Source: JAYREN01 sp963663375
Lineage (GTDB): Bacteria; Acidobacteriota; Holophagae; Holophagales; Holophagaceae
NCBI GenBank assembly: GCA_963663375.1
Contig: OY760195.1
Coordinates: forward strand, 2,914,001-2,978,000
DNA: 64,000 bases
Direction of reading: 5' to 3'
Shown: piece by piece, positions 18,410 to 28,597 of the stretch
Position numbering within the stretch: position 1 is the stretch's first letter
Layout of the letters: each line of letters begins with the position of its first letter
The notes under the pieces: generated by a model
What the model was told of the DNA's origin: nothing
What the model saw: the letters and a program-made list of their open reading frames with translations, nothing else
The model's database searches: none
Translations under genes and position numbers: made by a program

Positions 18410-18593
18410 GATGTCCCCCCTATGCCGGCGCGCTTCACATACTGAACCAGGCATGCGAGCCTCCTGCCCAACAGGCTACCGCGCCATTAGTGACCTCTGA
18501 AAACCGAACATCGGATCTGAAGAAGTGCCTGCCAGGACCGAATCCCAGCATTCTGCCTTCTTGGACCATTTCGAGAAGCTTCTGGCTAGCTAG

Positions 18594-18985
18594 TCACCGA
18601 AGCAGGTCATGGACCTCGATGGCCCAGGTCTGAATCTGTTTCAGGAACTGTGGAGAGAAATCCTGATTCAGCCAGATCTGATCGAGAGAGATCCTGCTCC
18701 CAAAGGTTTTCCATTAAATCTGCTTCTGGTGATCCACTGCAAATGCACCGGAAAGACCTTCGGGGATCCTGGTAGAGAGTCGTGTCTGTCCCCGCTGGAA
18801 GGTGGTGCGGATGGCCTCCCAAAGGTGGTCCTGTGGAGTCTCAAACCGGTTCAGGATCATCCAGACGTCGTAGTAGTCCTTCAGGCGGCTGTTCACAAGA
18901 CCGATCTCGACTATGGCCTGGAACTTTTTGGCAACTACGTGGCCTGCGAATAGGCGCGAAATCTGGGACAAGGGAATCCCAGCAG
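18594..18985 (-). pseudogene. decayed AbiEii-type nucleotidyltransferase toxin gene
   Basis: On the minus strand the C-terminal part of an AbiEii toxin can be read: VVAKKFQAIVEIGLVNSR, LKDYYDVWMILNRFE, then AIRTTFQRGQTRLSTRIPEG. An in-frame TAA interrupts KQI-stop-WKTFGSR (one C-to-T change from CAA would restore it), and the frame continues to WAIEVHDLLR-stop. Upstream, AYSQAT continues into VVAKKF only after a one-base shift. The N-terminal nucleotidyltransferase core is missing. This is a dead remnant of an abortive-infection/toxin gene. Confidence 0.65.
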
Positions 18986-19093
18986 GCTTGGGTACGGTAA
19001 ATTCCTATTTCGCTTAGACAACGACAGTCCTGCATTCTTGCTGGGCATAAGGCCTTGGTTAGTCGCAGTCGAGAACTGCTGGATGTAATTCTT

Positions 19094-22000
19094 CTACTTC
19101 ACCTCCAGTTCGAGGCTTTCCGAGTGGCTGTTGAATTCAGGGGCATACATGGACTGAATGCTGGCGATGCCGGTCTGGTATCGGCCCTTGAGTTGGACGC
19201 GAACGGAATACTCGAACACATAGACGCCCTTGGGAAGGTAATCGATGAAGAAATGGCTGGCCGTGTCCCGAGTGCTCTCGTAGTAGGCAAGGCCGTCCTG
19301 ATACTTGTAGCGGCTTAACACGTTCACAGGCTCGGTTCCGCTACCGCGCTGGTCCTTAAGGTGGACGTATTCCATGTCGCGATCCACCCGCAGTTCCACA
19401 CGGACCACCAACTCGTCGCCCACCGAAACCGATCCTGTTGCAGGTTTCAGGATCTGTCCTTTGGCCGTGGTGTCCTTAAGGAAGATCGATTTCTTGAGCT
19501 TCAGCGGGGTGCCCTCATAGGGCGTCACCTTCGTCATGTCTTCCAGATACTGCCAGTGCATGCTGCCCCAACTCACACCATCGTCCACCTTCTTCAGCGT
19601 GACGTGGCCCATCTCCGGCTTGATCTCACCCTTCACGAAACGTTTCTCGTAGAAGCCCGTTCCAGCCTCCACATTCTCGGGCTTGATGGGCTGCCCGCCG
19701 AGGGACACCTCGACGAGGGCGTCACTGGAAAGCTTGTTGGAGCCTTTCAGCAGGAGGGCATAGATGGCATCGGCCGTTGCCTTCGTGGTCTTCCAGTCTT
19801 GGGTCTGTTTCTGCTTCAACAGCCAGACCTGGCAATCATCTACCGCCTTTTTGTCTTCCATTACCTCGTCGAAGGCTTCGACCATCACCGCCTGGGTTTC
19901 GATGGGGGCCCGGAACCACCACCACGACAATTCCAGCTCGCGCCAGAACATGCCCAGCTCCTCGCTGCTTACGCTGCGTTCCTTGATGCTCCGCATGATG
20001 TTCTTCGGCGTGGCGTCATCAACCCTGTTGAACGCGTTGAAGCGCCCCAGCGAAAGGGCCAGATGGGCCTGTGACTGGCGGTTATCCACCTTGAGCCAGA
20101 ATTTGCGGGACTGGCGGAGGAAGAACTCCACAGCCTCCCTGTGCTGGGCTGCGATCGCCTGATCTTTCAGGAAGAAGCTCCGTCCGTACAGGTACAGCGC
20201 ATCTGTAGAACCGGGAACATATAGTTCTTTGTTAAGGATGTGCCGATAGTGTTCGTCCATCCAGGCATCCAGAGCTTGTAGGGCCTTCTTCGCAGGCGAC
20301 ACGTCTATGTCTGCCCCCAAATGCCGAAGGCGGCCAAAGCCCGTGACCACGTAGAGGGTGATGTAGTCGGACGGTGGGCCGCCGGGGAACCAGGGCCAAC
20401 GACCGTCATTTAGCTGCATTTCGGTGAGTTTGCGGAGGGTGCGACCCGTCTCCTCATCGAGGCGGTTGGAATCGAAGAGGACCCCTACATTACGCCGAGC
20501 CTGGCTTTCCGACTGGGCCTGACGGACCCAGGGAGTTTCTTCCAGCGTCACCATCTTGAGGTCCTGATTCTTCTCCAAGGGACTATCGAGGGAAGATTTG
20601 CCCTTCCATTGGTCGAAGACGCGGCGGATCTTGGGGTCGCTGTTGGCGATGTGGCGGGCGAGGACGTTGGCGTAGAGGCGGTTGAAGGTCTGCTCGCTGC
20701 ACTCGTAGGGGAATTCCATCAGGTAAGGCAGCGCCATGACTGCGTACCAGGCGGGCTGGGACACCATCTGTACCGTGAGGTTCTCGTGGCGCAGGGTGGA
20801 GGAGTCGCCCGACGCGAGGAGCTTGGCGAAGTCGAAAGTCTTCTCCTGCTTGCCACGAATGGGTAGTGGCAGGGACTCCGTGACCAGGATTCGGCGGCTC
20901 AGGACGGGCAGGAAGCCCTCCTCTCCATCACTCAACGCTGCGGTGGCACCGACGGCTTTGTAAGCCAGGAACTCGCATCCATCGGGAATTGCGATGCGCC
21001 AGAAGTAGCTGCGGGATTCTTTGGCCGGGATCTCGAAGGCTTTCTCCGCGTCCTGGAGATTGCCCAGAAGGGTATCGCGCGACTCTCCAGTGCGTGCGTC
21101 CGAGAAACTGAGCTTCACCCGGCCAGACTGCTTTTCCTTCGATTGATTGCTGACCTTGACAGCGAACTCCACCAAATCCCCTTCGCGCAGGAAGCGCGGT
21201 GGGTTGGGCTCCACCATCAGGTCCTTGGCTGTGACGGCCCTGTCTGTGAGAAAGCCGCTGCGCAGTTCATTGTCATGAGCGAAGCCGAGAAATTTCCATT
21301 CGGTGAGGGTCTCTGGCATCGTGAATTCCATCCTCACGACACCATTCTGGTCGGAGAGCAGGTGTGGGAGGAAGAAGGCTGTCTCGCTGAGGTTCTTCCG
21401 GGCTGTGACCTTGCTGAGATCCGCCGTAGGTGGTGGCGGAGGAGGCGGCGTAGCAGGCTTTGGGAGCGACTGCATTGCATCGAGACTGTAGTTGACGGCT
21501 GTCTTGGTTTCCGTTTTATCTACTGACGCGGCGGTAGCCACAACCTCTACTACAGCACCAGACGTGGCCCCTGGGGCGAGATTGGCGGCTCCAGAAATGG
21601 ACCTAGCCAACGGTAGTCCGTGGAGCTGGAAGTATCTGTATCCCCAAAGATTTTCGAGGACCTCCGGAGGAAATCCGCGGTAACGCCAGTCGATATATCG
21701 GGAATCCGGCTCTCGCCAGCCGAAGAGGTGTTGGAAGGGGAGGGAATTGTTCTGGAATTCCGAATTCATGCGGTCGATTTCGCGCCGGAAGCAGTCGAAG
21801 GCCTGTTGCCAATCCTGCGGCTGGTATTGGTCCAGCGAGGCGTCGTACAGCCCTGCCACCATTTCGGCCACGGCCTTCTTTGCATTGGGTGCAGTGATCA
21901 CGGCCGTCCAGGTTTCCTTCTGGCCTGGGCCGAGCTTGGAGGTGAAATGCTCCCACTTCACTGAAAGCTGCTTGTTGGACCAGGGCACGTCCACGATTCG

Positions 22001-25000
22001 TTCGTTGAAATAAGCGCGGTTCTCCCGAACGGACGTGGTGCGCAGGGTGAAGCCGCCGCGAAGGTCTTCCTTCACCGTTTGTTTGATGAGCTCCTGAGTG
22101 GCGCCGGGTGCAGACCAGAAACTCCTGAGCAGCTTTCCGCGACATTCTACTTCCACGAAGGTGCGTCCTTGGTCGTAGCCCGTTCCCCAAATGGCCAGGA
22201 AGGTGTCTCCAGGTTCCACGCTCCATTTCGGTGCAGTGAAATGGTTAGGAATTTTGATGGAGTGCTTCTTCGCCGCGGGGTCGAGGACCCGGATATTCAA
22301 GCGCGCCGTGATGCGCTTGCCGAACCGGTCCTTAGCCTGCAACACGGCGCGATAGATGCCAACCTTGAGCCTCAAGGAGAGCTTTTCATTCCCGGCTGCG
22401 TTGGTCTTGAAGGACTGGGTGTGCATGACTTCGCCCAGGTCCCAGGAATCCGGATTCGAGGGATCGGCCTTCGCTTCAGAGGGATTACCGCCACGGAATT
22501 CCCAGTGTGGGTAGCCCTGCGTAAGGGGGCTGCGCTGGACTTTCTCCGGTTGTTTGAGGGCGTGCACGGTAAGGGTGCCTTCAGCCGCCTGGCCTTCGCC
22601 GTCGTGGGTGGTGGTTTGGAGGTTCAGCTCTACGGGTCTATCCACTGTCTGCCATTCGTTCGCCAGCAGGTTTGCCTGCAAGGCCGTGTACCCGACGCGC
22701 ACGGTCTTATTTTCCGAACGTGTCTCGCCGCTGGTATCCGTAACATCTGCGAACACGGTGTAGTGGAAGACGGGCTCGTCTTTCTCGGCGATGGCAAGGT
22801 CAGGCTTGGCGGTGAAACCGACCTTGAAGGTCCCGTCGTTTTCCGTCACGGAACTGCCGTGGCTCATAGCCTGGCTGGCCTGATGGTTCCCGGACCAGTA
22901 TCCGTAACCCCACCAGCACCATGAGGGGAAATGCACTTCACGCACCACGCGCCATTTGACTTTCGCCCCTCCGATGGCGGCTCCTGTGTAGGCCGTGGCT
23001 TTGCCAGTGACTACCACCTCGCCATTTAGCTTTGCGGCCTCCTTAGGCGCGGAAAGCTCCACCTGGAACTTGGGGCGCTTGTATTCCTCGACACTGAATT
23101 GCGTGCTGCCATCCGGTCCCGTGGCGTCGATGGACATCCGTCCCGTCACGCGGTCTCGCGGGGCAGTGAAGGTGCCGCTGAAGGCGCCCTGGTCGTTGCA
23201 GGTATGGGTGTGCTGCTCGATCTCCTTGCCGTTGGGATCCCGGAAAATAACGGTCACTGACTTGCCTGCGCGGGTCTCGTAGTTCGACCGAGATTGGTCG
23301 AAGCGGATGCAGATGCCCTTGTAGGAGATGGTCTGGCCGGGGCGATACAGCGAGCGGTCCGTGAAGAAGACGGTCTGGGAATCTGCGTGCTCAGGGTCGG
23401 AGGGGCCGCTGAAACCCAGTTCATGGGCGGTGGACACTTGCTGTCCTTGGTGTTCCGCAAGCAATACGACGGATCCGTATTGATCCTTCCCTTTGGGGAT
23501 CTTGAACATGCCGTTCGCATCGGTGGCGACAGTCTGAGAACGCTGAAACCATCCATTACGATCGCGTTCCCAGGGGGTAACCTTGGCTCCCGGAAGGGGT
23601 TCTCCCGACAGGGCGTTAAGGACGAAACCCTCAAGGATCCCTTCGTACTGGCGCTGGCGGGTCACCAAGGCTAGTTCGCTGACCCACACGGGTGCGACGC
23701 TGACTAGGTTGTTGTCCTCCTTGAACGAGGGGTCGTGGCTGGCGAAGACAAAATAGAAACCAGGTTTGAGGCCCTTGGGTGCCGGAACATGTTCGGTGCG
23801 ATCCTTAAAGTCGATTGTGGCGGGGAGTTCGGCGCTCCAAGCTAGGATGGGGGCACGACCGAGCAGGGCGCGAAACCGACTGCCGTCATAGTTATTCAGT
23901 CCCCAGCGCTGGGATTTGAGATCTGTTTCGAAATCCAAGCCCACGGCGCGGAAGTAGACCTTGGTGACATTCCGGTACGTGACGTCGATGGTCGGCAGAG
24001 GGGCATTCCAGACTCGTTCTGTTTTGATGCTGGCGGATTTCGCATCGATCTGACGAATGATGTTGAAGCACTCCGAGCCGCCTACCGTGTCGGGAAAGGC
24101 TTTCAGCCCGCGCTCAGCGAGCCTTCGGGCTTCAACGAGCGCCTGTTCGCGCTGGAGCACGCCCGCCCAGGATCCCAGAGCGCGTGCGGAGATCTCATGA
24201 CCGCTCCATTCCTCGACGAACCGTTTCAGGGCAGCCTTGAAGCGGGCATCCTTGTCATCGCCTACGGCGTGGTTGTATCCAAAGGTCAAGCGCAGCAGGT
24301 CGGCGTCCGCAAAGGCAGTCTTGGTCTTGTCGTCGCGGTGAAAGGCCAGGAGTTCCTGATAAAGGCGAAGAGCCTTGAGGGTCGGTGAAGCCGCATCCGC
24401 GGTGGCCGGCTTCCACTTCTGGAATTCGTTGCAGGTCGCAAAGATAGGGCTGTCGGTGCTGATCTCGAAGGCATCCTCGGCTTTCGCTGCGCCTTGCTCT
24501 CCGGTGCAGTAAAACTCCAGCGCGTTGTGGGCGAGAAAATCGAACATCGTCGGGCGGTAGGCGTCGGGCACCGAGCCTTCCTGGAGGAGCAAGTTGTAAT
24601 CAGAAACAGGCGTGGCCTTGAGCCGCTGCGCATGGGAGAGCGCCATGGTGAAAAGTTTGTCGATTTCCCCCAGGATGCGGGGCAAGTCCCAGGTCGTGAA
24701 ATCCTGGCCGGGCGCTTCAACGGTCTGCGTTCGCTGAAGAAAACGCCAGCGGTTCCGCTGGAAATAGTGCCAGTACCAGTTGGCCAATATGGCTTCCATG
24801 AGCGGCTTCATCTCTTCGGGCGCCTTGGCCACCTCCGCCTGCATGCGGGTTATCTTCTCCTCGGGCTTATTACCCTGGATGTTGCCTTCCAGGGCGATGC
24901 GCAAGCCGATGGCCTTGATGGCTTCGGCGTAGGCCTTTTCCTTTAGCGCACGCTGGATGATGGGCTCAAGTTCGGCAATGGCCGTCTTGGGCAGACCTTT

Positions 25001-25096
25001 GTTAATGGCATCCTGGACCTTCTCCCACTGGCCATCTGGGGCACCCGCCAAGACAAATAGGGCCGAAAACACGATCAGAAACAGTTTGCGGAGCAT
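19094..25096 (-). CDS. large secreted alpha-2-macroglobulin family protein
   Basis: 2000 residues from ATG 25096 (MLRKLFLIVFSALFVLAGAP), which gives a clear signal peptide without a lipobox cysteine, and has GAGGG 8 bases upstream. After a helical N-terminal region come MG-type domains (VFFTDRSLYRPGQTISYKGI is the usual MG2-MG3 signature). A proline-rich linker (PPPPPPP, about residue 1220) is followed by the bait/CUB/thioester half. The thioester motif CSEQ is intact at Cys1466 (PYECSEQTFNRLYANV). Family members trap proteases by a covalent thioester and are thought to protect bacteria against host or competitor proteases; this one is probably periplasmic or exported. It ends a minus-strand gene run but is 119 bases from the next gene and may have its own promoter. 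Confidence 0.87.
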   Translation of the reverse strand: MLRKLFLIVFSALFVLAGAPDGQWEKVQDAINKGLPKTAIAELEPIIQRALKEKAYAEAIKAIGLRIALEGNIQGNKPEEKITRMQAEVAKAPEEMKPLMEAILANWYWHYFQRNRWRFLQRTQTVEAPGQDFTTWDLPRILGEIDKLFTMALSHAQRLKATPVSDYNLLLQEGSVPDAYRPTMFDFLAHNALEFYCTGEQGAAKAEDAFEISTDSPIFATCNEFQKWKPATADAASPTLKALRLYQELLAFHRDDKTKTAFADADLLRLTFGYNHAVGDDKDARFKAALKRFVEEWSGHEISARALGSWAGVLQREQALVEARRLAERGLKAFPDTVGGSECFNIIRQIDAKSASIKTERVWNAPLPTIDVTYRNVTKVYFRAVGLDFETDLKSQRWGLNNYDGSRFRALLGRAPILAWSAELPATIDFKDRTEHVPAPKGLKPGFYFVFASHDPSFKEDNNLVSVAPVWVSELALVTRQRQYEGILEGFVLNALSGEPLPGAKVTPWERDRNGWFQRSQTVATDANGMFKIPKGKDQYGSVVLLAEHQGQQVSTAHELGFSGPSDPEHADSQTVFFTDRSLYRPGQTISYKGICIRFDQSRSNYETRAGKSVTVIFRDPNGKEIEQHTHTCNDQGAFSGTFTAPRDRVTGRMSIDATGPDGSTQFSVEEYKRPKFQVELSAPKEAAKLNGEVVVTGKATAYTGAAIGGAKVKWRVVREVHFPSWCWWGYGYWSGNHQASQAMSHGSSVTENDGTFKVGFTAKPDLAIAEKDEPVFHYTVFADVTDTSGETRSENKTVRVGYTALQANLLANEWQTVDRPVELNLQTTTHDGEGQAAEGTLTVHALKQPEKVQRSPLTQGYPHWEFRGGNPSEAKADPSNPDSWDLGEVMHTQSFKTNAAGNEKLSLRLKVGIYRAVLQAKDRFGKRITARLNIRVLDPAAKKHSIKIPNHFTAPKWSVEPGDTFLAIWGTGYDQGRTFVEVECRGKLLRSFWSAPGATQELIKQTVKEDLRGGFTLRTTSVRENRAYFNERIVDVPWSNKQLSVKWEHFTSKLGPGQKETWTAVITAPNAKKAVAEMVAGLYDASLDQYQPQDWQQAFDCFRREIDRMNSEFQNNSLPFQHLFGWREPDSRYIDWRYRGFPPEVLENLWGYRYFQLHGLPLARSISGAANLAPGATSGAVVEVVATAASVDKTETKTAVNYSLDAMQSLPKPATPPPPPPPTADLSKVTARKNLSETAFFLPHLLSDQNGVVRMEFTMPETLTEWKFLGFAHDNELRSGFLTDRAVTAKDLMVEPNPPRFLREGDLVEFAVKVSNQSKEKQSGRVKLSFSDARTGESRDTLLGNLQDAEKAFEIPAKESRSYFWRIAIPDGCEFLAYKAVGATAALSDGEEGFLPVLSRRILVTESLPLPIRGKQEKTFDFAKLLASGDSSTLRHENLTVQMVSQPAWYAVMALPYLMEFPYECSEQTFNRLYANVLARHIANSDPKIRRVFDQWKGKSSLDSPLEKNQDLKMVTLEETPWVRQAQSESQARRNVGVLFDSNRLDEETGRTLRKLTEMQLNDGRWPWFPGGPPSDYITLYVVTGFGRLRHLGADIDVSPAKKALQALDAWMDEHYRHILNKELYVPGSTDALYLYGRSFFLKDQAIAAQHREAVEFFLRQSRKFWLKVDNRQSQAHLALSLGRFNAFNRVDDATPKNIMRSIKERSVSSEELGMFWRELELSWWWFRAPIETQAVMVEAFDEVMEDKKAVDDCQVWLLKQKQTQDWKTTKATADAIYALLLKGSNKLSSDALVEVSLGGQPIKPENVEAGTGFYEKRFVKGEIKPEMGHVTLKKVDDGVSWGSMHWQYLEDMTKVTPYEGTPLKLKKSIFLKDTTAKGQILKPATGSVSVGDELVVRVELRVDRDMEYVHLKDQRGSGTEPVNVLSRYKYQDGLAYYESTRDTASHFFIDYLPKGVYVFEYSVRVQLKGRYQTGIASIQSMYAPEFNSHSESLELEVK

Positions 25097-25215
25097 AGGC
25101 TTTTCCCTCGATTGAGAAGGGCTTATGGGTGATGGTTCTAGATCAGGATGCCTCCGCGGGGAGATTCCTTTCAGAACCATTTCAAATTCGGCTTTTCAAG
25201 ACCAGGACATGAGGC

Positions 25216-26031
25216 TTAAGCATGTCGCTCTGCGTCCAAGTGTTTTGTAAAAATGTTGTCACTCGGTAAAAGCGAATGATTGCAGGCGAGGCGGTTGTCC
25301 AGCAGCCTGAAGAAGGTTTCTGGGGCTTCCGAAGCCGGGAAATGCCCCGTTCCTTCCAGCTCTTGTTCCTTCGCATGGATGGTGTGGATGCGCCCCCAGG
25401 ACCGGGCAAGAAAGGCTGGAGAGTTGCTTCCAACGACTCGATGGCAGGGACACGCAGGCTGGCTGGGCTTCTTTGGGAGGGTCCGCTCGTATTGCTTGAG
25501 GATTTTCAGGTATGCCTGCGCCGTAGAAGGTCGGGTTTGGCCGAATGCCGCCCAGAATCCGGCTGGCAGGGCCCTCTCCCTCCGGAACAACACACGTTCT
25601 ATGCAGGTTCGTCCCAGGCGAGTTTGCGTAAACAACCAGAAGATCCATGGGCCAAATCCAGGAAGAAGCAGGGGAGCCAACACGAGGGGGAAGTGGTAAG
25701 GGCTCTCCACCAGGATCAACCGGGGGTGCCCAGTCGGGGACTGCCGCGCATGTTCCCAGGCCGCAACGCCTCCAAGGCAGAACCCGACCATACCCACCAT
25801 TGGGCCTTCCTGCATGGCGGAAGAGATTTCGGCCACTAGGTCCTCCATGATGCCGGGAGGTGGTTCAAGCTCGCGCCTTCCCATCCCCGGCCACTCCAGC
25901 AGACCGCAGGACCAGCGATCCGTGAACCAAGTTGGAATGGACCGCTCCAGGAAGTGGGACGGTGTATTCCACCCTGGCAGAAAGAGGACCTTGGGTCCCT
26001 GGCCCTGCCAGTGGAGGCGTTCCGGCCTCAC
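25216..26031 (-). CDS. alpha/beta hydrolase
   Basis: 271 residues from GTG 26031, whose start overlaps the stop of the upstream membrane-protein gene (GTGA), indicating coupled translation. The fold is indicated by PKVLFLPGWNTPSHFLE (oxyanion strand), the nucleophile elbow MVGFCLGGVAAWEHA (G-F-C-L-G-G, cysteine in the nucleophile position rather than the usual serine), and the late histidine in ELEGTGHFPASEAPETF. A cysteine nucleophile is seen in dienelactone-hydrolase-like members. Substrate unknown. It ends the operon that starts with two methyltransferases and a radical SAM enzyme. Confidence 0.7.
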   Translation of the reverse strand: MRPERLHWQGQGPKVLFLPGWNTPSHFLERSIPTWFTDRWSCGLLEWPGMGRRELEPPPGIMEDLVAEISSAMQEGPMVGMVGFCLGGVAAWEHARQSPTGHPRLILVESPYHFPLVLAPLLLPGFGPWIFWLFTQTRLGRTCIERVLFRRERALPAGFWAAFGQTRPSTAQAYLKILKQYERTLPKKPSQPACPCHRVVGSNSPAFLARSWGRIHTIHAKEQELEGTGHFPASEAPETFFRLLDNRLACNHSLLPSDNIFTKHLDAERHA

Positions 26032-26450
26032 GCGTTCTTGCCCTGTCCAGCAACGACTTTTGCGAGGATCAACCCTGCGATGGCTCCGACCGGGCCACTG
26101 ACGGGAATGAAGAACACCGTGCCAAAGGCGAGGTCGCTGACCCTGCCGGTTCCAATCCCCATCACCAAGGAACAGAGGAAGGACCCGATCACGGCCACGA
26201 ATCCGCCGAGAAGGAATCCCTTCCAGCCTTTGATGGGAGCCCAAGCGGTGAGGAGCCCGAAGAAGGCATACGTGTTGCCGCAGCAGACCAGGATCATCGC
26301 CAGGTAGTTGAGGGGATGGAAGCGCATGGCTTGCCAGAGTTCGCTTCCCTTCCCGGCAGCGTTGGCGTAGAACCAGGCAGCAATGGCCCCTGTAACCACG
26401 CCATTGATCACGGAGAGCCTCACACGGGTGCTCATGGTCAAGTCAGACAT
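26028..26450 (-). CDS. small membrane protein, unknown
   Basis: 140 residues with four predicted membrane segments: around SVINGVVTGAIAAWFYA, LNYLAMILVCCGNTYAFFG, GFLLGGFVAVIGSFLCSLVM and GPVGAIAGLILAKVVAG. No family recognised. It lies between the radical SAM gene (21 bases upstream) and the hydrolase (overlapping), so it belongs to that operon and may be the membrane partner or transporter of its product. Confidence 0.65.
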   Translation of the reverse strand: MSDLTMSTRVRLSVINGVVTGAIAAWFYANAAGKGSELWQAMRFHPLNYLAMILVCCGNTYAFFGLLTAWAPIKGWKGFLLGGFVAVIGSFLCSLVMGIGTGRVSDLAFGTVFFIPVSGPVGAIAGLILAKVVAGQGKNA

Positions 26451-26471
26451 GGAATCTCCAGAAAGTTTGAA

Positions 26472-27749
26472 TCAAGGTATCCCTGCAAGCAGGCGGTAGA
26501 ACCGCGGCAGGCGCGGCTCCTTCTGGCATTGACTGCAAGCCATGAGGGAAGCCTCCAACGGAAGCGGACGTTCTTGGCTCCTGCTTGCAAGGTGCTCCTG
26601 GATCTCGAATGCCAGACAGCGGGAGCGGGGTATTCCCACCGCCTGATTCATCCGCTTCCACAGTTCAGCGAGGGGCTCCTGGAACGCATTCCCGAAGCCC
26701 AAGGGGACGAAGTCGCAGGGGGTGAGGTTTCCCTGGGCATCCAGGTAGGAGTGCTGGGTGGCTGCGCCACATCCGAACATCTCGGCGCTTTCTGTATGGG
26801 CGAACACCGTGACCTTGGGATAGTGGCTTGACCAGTTGGCCCTTCGTTGAAAGCGAAGAAGCACCTCACGATCGGCTGGTCCGAGGAGGCCGTCCCGCCC
26901 GCATTCCGATAGTCGGCCCGCGGGCATCCCTTCAAGGAAACGGATCTCGTGAGCTCCGATCTTCTTGGCTAGGCGGGCAAGCATTTCGTGCTCGCCCCGG
27001 GCAAGGAATCCGGGGTCTGCCACGCACTGAACCATGACGTGCGTCCGCCCAGTGCTGCGGAAGTGATCCACCGATGCCACGGCAGCGTCCCAGGCACCAG
27101 TGTTCCCCCGCATCTTGTCGAAGGTGGCTGCATCCACTCGGTCGAGGCTGATCCCCGCAGCGAACAGACCTGCCTGGGCCAGCCCACTGGCCCGGTCCCG
27201 TGTCAGGCCCATGCCACTGGTGTAGAGGATGCTGACGGACCTGTCATCAATGGCAGCAACCAGATCCTCAAGATCCTTACGCAGCAGAGGTTCGCCACCC
27301 GTGAGCCCAAGGATGGATGTCCCCATATCCTGGAGCTGGGCAATCACGCTGCGGAGCTGGTCAAGGCTGGGGTCCGGCAACCCCGCTTGATTCGCCGCAC
27401 TGCAATGCCAGCATCGGTAGGCGCACCTTCCCGTGACAGCCATGAAGAGGGAGATGGGTGCCGTGCGACGAGCCTGAATGTGCTCATCGAACCTGGTTGC
27501 TTCGCCCGGCGTGGCCGTGAAGAGCTGTTCAAAAGCCCTAGAAGGGATGGGAGGAAGGAAGGAGGAGACCAGGTATCCCCCACCCGCTGGGAGGATACGT
27601 TCGTGCAGTCCCACATGGACCATGGCTCGAAGCAGGTGGCGGAACCGGTAGCGGGAGTCACGTCGGAATTCCCGGTGCACCTTCCACAGAAGCCGATGGT
27701 TGCGGCGATCGGTCAGGAGACCGGCGAGGTGCATGGCGTCCTTCAGCAT
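26472..27749 (-). CDS. radical SAM enzyme with SPASM-like C-terminus
   Basis: 425 residues. The radical SAM cluster motif is in VTGRCAYRCWHCSA (C-x3-C-x2-C, about 110-117), followed by LGLTGGEPLLRKDLEDLV, the SAM-binding GGE block. The C-terminal part has further cysteines (MFGCGAATQHSYLDA, NLTPCDFVPLGFGNAF, SRCLAFEI, ACSQCQKE), which suggest an auxiliary cluster as in SPASM/twitch proteins that modify peptides or build cofactors. It overlaps the end of the methyltransferase gene upstream by 7 bases. No precursor peptide gene is obvious next to it. Confidence 0.82.
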   Translation of the reverse strand: MLKDAMHLAGLLTDRRNHRLLWKVHREFRRDSRYRFRHLLRAMVHVGLHERILPAGGGYLVSSFLPPIPSRAFEQLFTATPGEATRFDEHIQARRTAPISLFMAVTGRCAYRCWHCSAANQAGLPDPSLDQLRSVIAQLQDMGTSILGLTGGEPLLRKDLEDLVAAIDDRSVSILYTSGMGLTRDRASGLAQAGLFAAGISLDRVDAATFDKMRGNTGAWDAAVASVDHFRSTGRTHVMVQCVADPGFLARGEHEMLARLAKKIGAHEIRFLEGMPAGRLSECGRDGLLGPADREVLLRFQRRANWSSHYPKVTVFAHTESAEMFGCGAATQHSYLDAQGNLTPCDFVPLGFGNAFQEPLAELWKRMNQAVGIPRSRCLAFEIQEHLASRSQERPLPLEASLMACSQCQKEPRLPRFYRLLAGIP

Positions 27750-28597
27750 GGAAGGGCGCCTGCCACACCTGCATACCGGTGGGTGGTCGAAAAGGCATCC
27801 ATTGCGCGGTCATTCCTTTCAATCAGGGCGGCCAGTTGGGCTTCAAGGTCCGGGAGGCTCAGCAGACACCGTGTCCCGGCCAGGGCACCCGTGTGGAAAC
27901 CCCATTCCACAGCCGCGTCTGCGGTTTCGTGTTGTCGAATTTGTTCACCTTCATCCAGGTGGCTCACTTTGAACCCGGCCCTGACCAATTCCTTATGCAT
28001 CTGTGCCACTGAGCGAGGCATCCGTAGGGCGAGGTGGTAGACCTTCTGCACTTCTTCCGGGTGCTTGGCCATCAGCCGCAGGAAGGCACCTTCCAATTCC
28101 GGGATTGTGTCTCTTCGGTTGGCAAGGAGGATCACTTGCCCCCCAGGGTGGAGAACTCGCCGGATCTGCGGAAGCAGCTTGGTTCGATCCAGGTATTCCC
28201 ACGACCAGAGAGCCGTCACGCTATCGAAGGTGCGATCCGGAAAGCTTGCAAGCAGGTCCTTGGCATCTCCCTGGTGGAGTTCGACGCCTGGACCCAGTGG
28301 AACCTTCGAAAGCATCCCTGAAGAAGCATCCACACCGACATACAGACCGTTGAATCCCTGCTGGCGAAGGTGATTGAGCACGATACCCGTCCCGCAGCCA
28401 AGATCCAGAACCTTGCCATGGCTTGGAGGTGCCAGCTTGCTCAGGAAATCCCTGTTCACGGGGGCCATGAAGGCCTGCCAGGTCTCAGCGTAGGTCGAAG
28501 CGGCAAGGTCGTAGTCCTCGGCAAGATCAGCAAGGCTGGTCCGATGACCGCGAAGATACCGTTCCGTGATGCGCCAGATGAACCGCAGAGGTTTCAC
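27743..28597 (-). CDS. class I SAM-dependent methyltransferase
   Basis: 284 residues from GTG 28597 (VKPLRFIWRI), which overlaps the upstream stop codon as GTGA. Methyltransferase motif I is KVLDLGCGTGIVLNHL, and the acidic strand-2 end is VGVDASSGML. Motifs II and III are FDSVTALWSWEY and VLHPGGQVILLANR. Second of two adjacent methyltransferases in the operon. The target, small molecule or peptide, is unknown. Confidence 0.82.
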   Translation of the reverse strand: MKPLRFIWRITERYLRGHRTSLADLAEDYDLAASTYAETWQAFMAPVNRDFLSKLAPPSHGKVLDLGCGTGIVLNHLRQQGFNGLYVGVDASSGMLSKVPLGPGVELHQGDAKDLLASFPDRTFDSVTALWSWEYLDRTKLLPQIRRVLHPGGQVILLANRRDTIPELEGAFLRLMAKHPEEVQKVYHLALRMPRSVAQMHKELVRAGFKVSHLDEGEQIRQHETADAAVEWGFHTGALAGTRCLLSLPDLEAQLAALIERNDRAMDAFSTTHRYAGVAGALPC

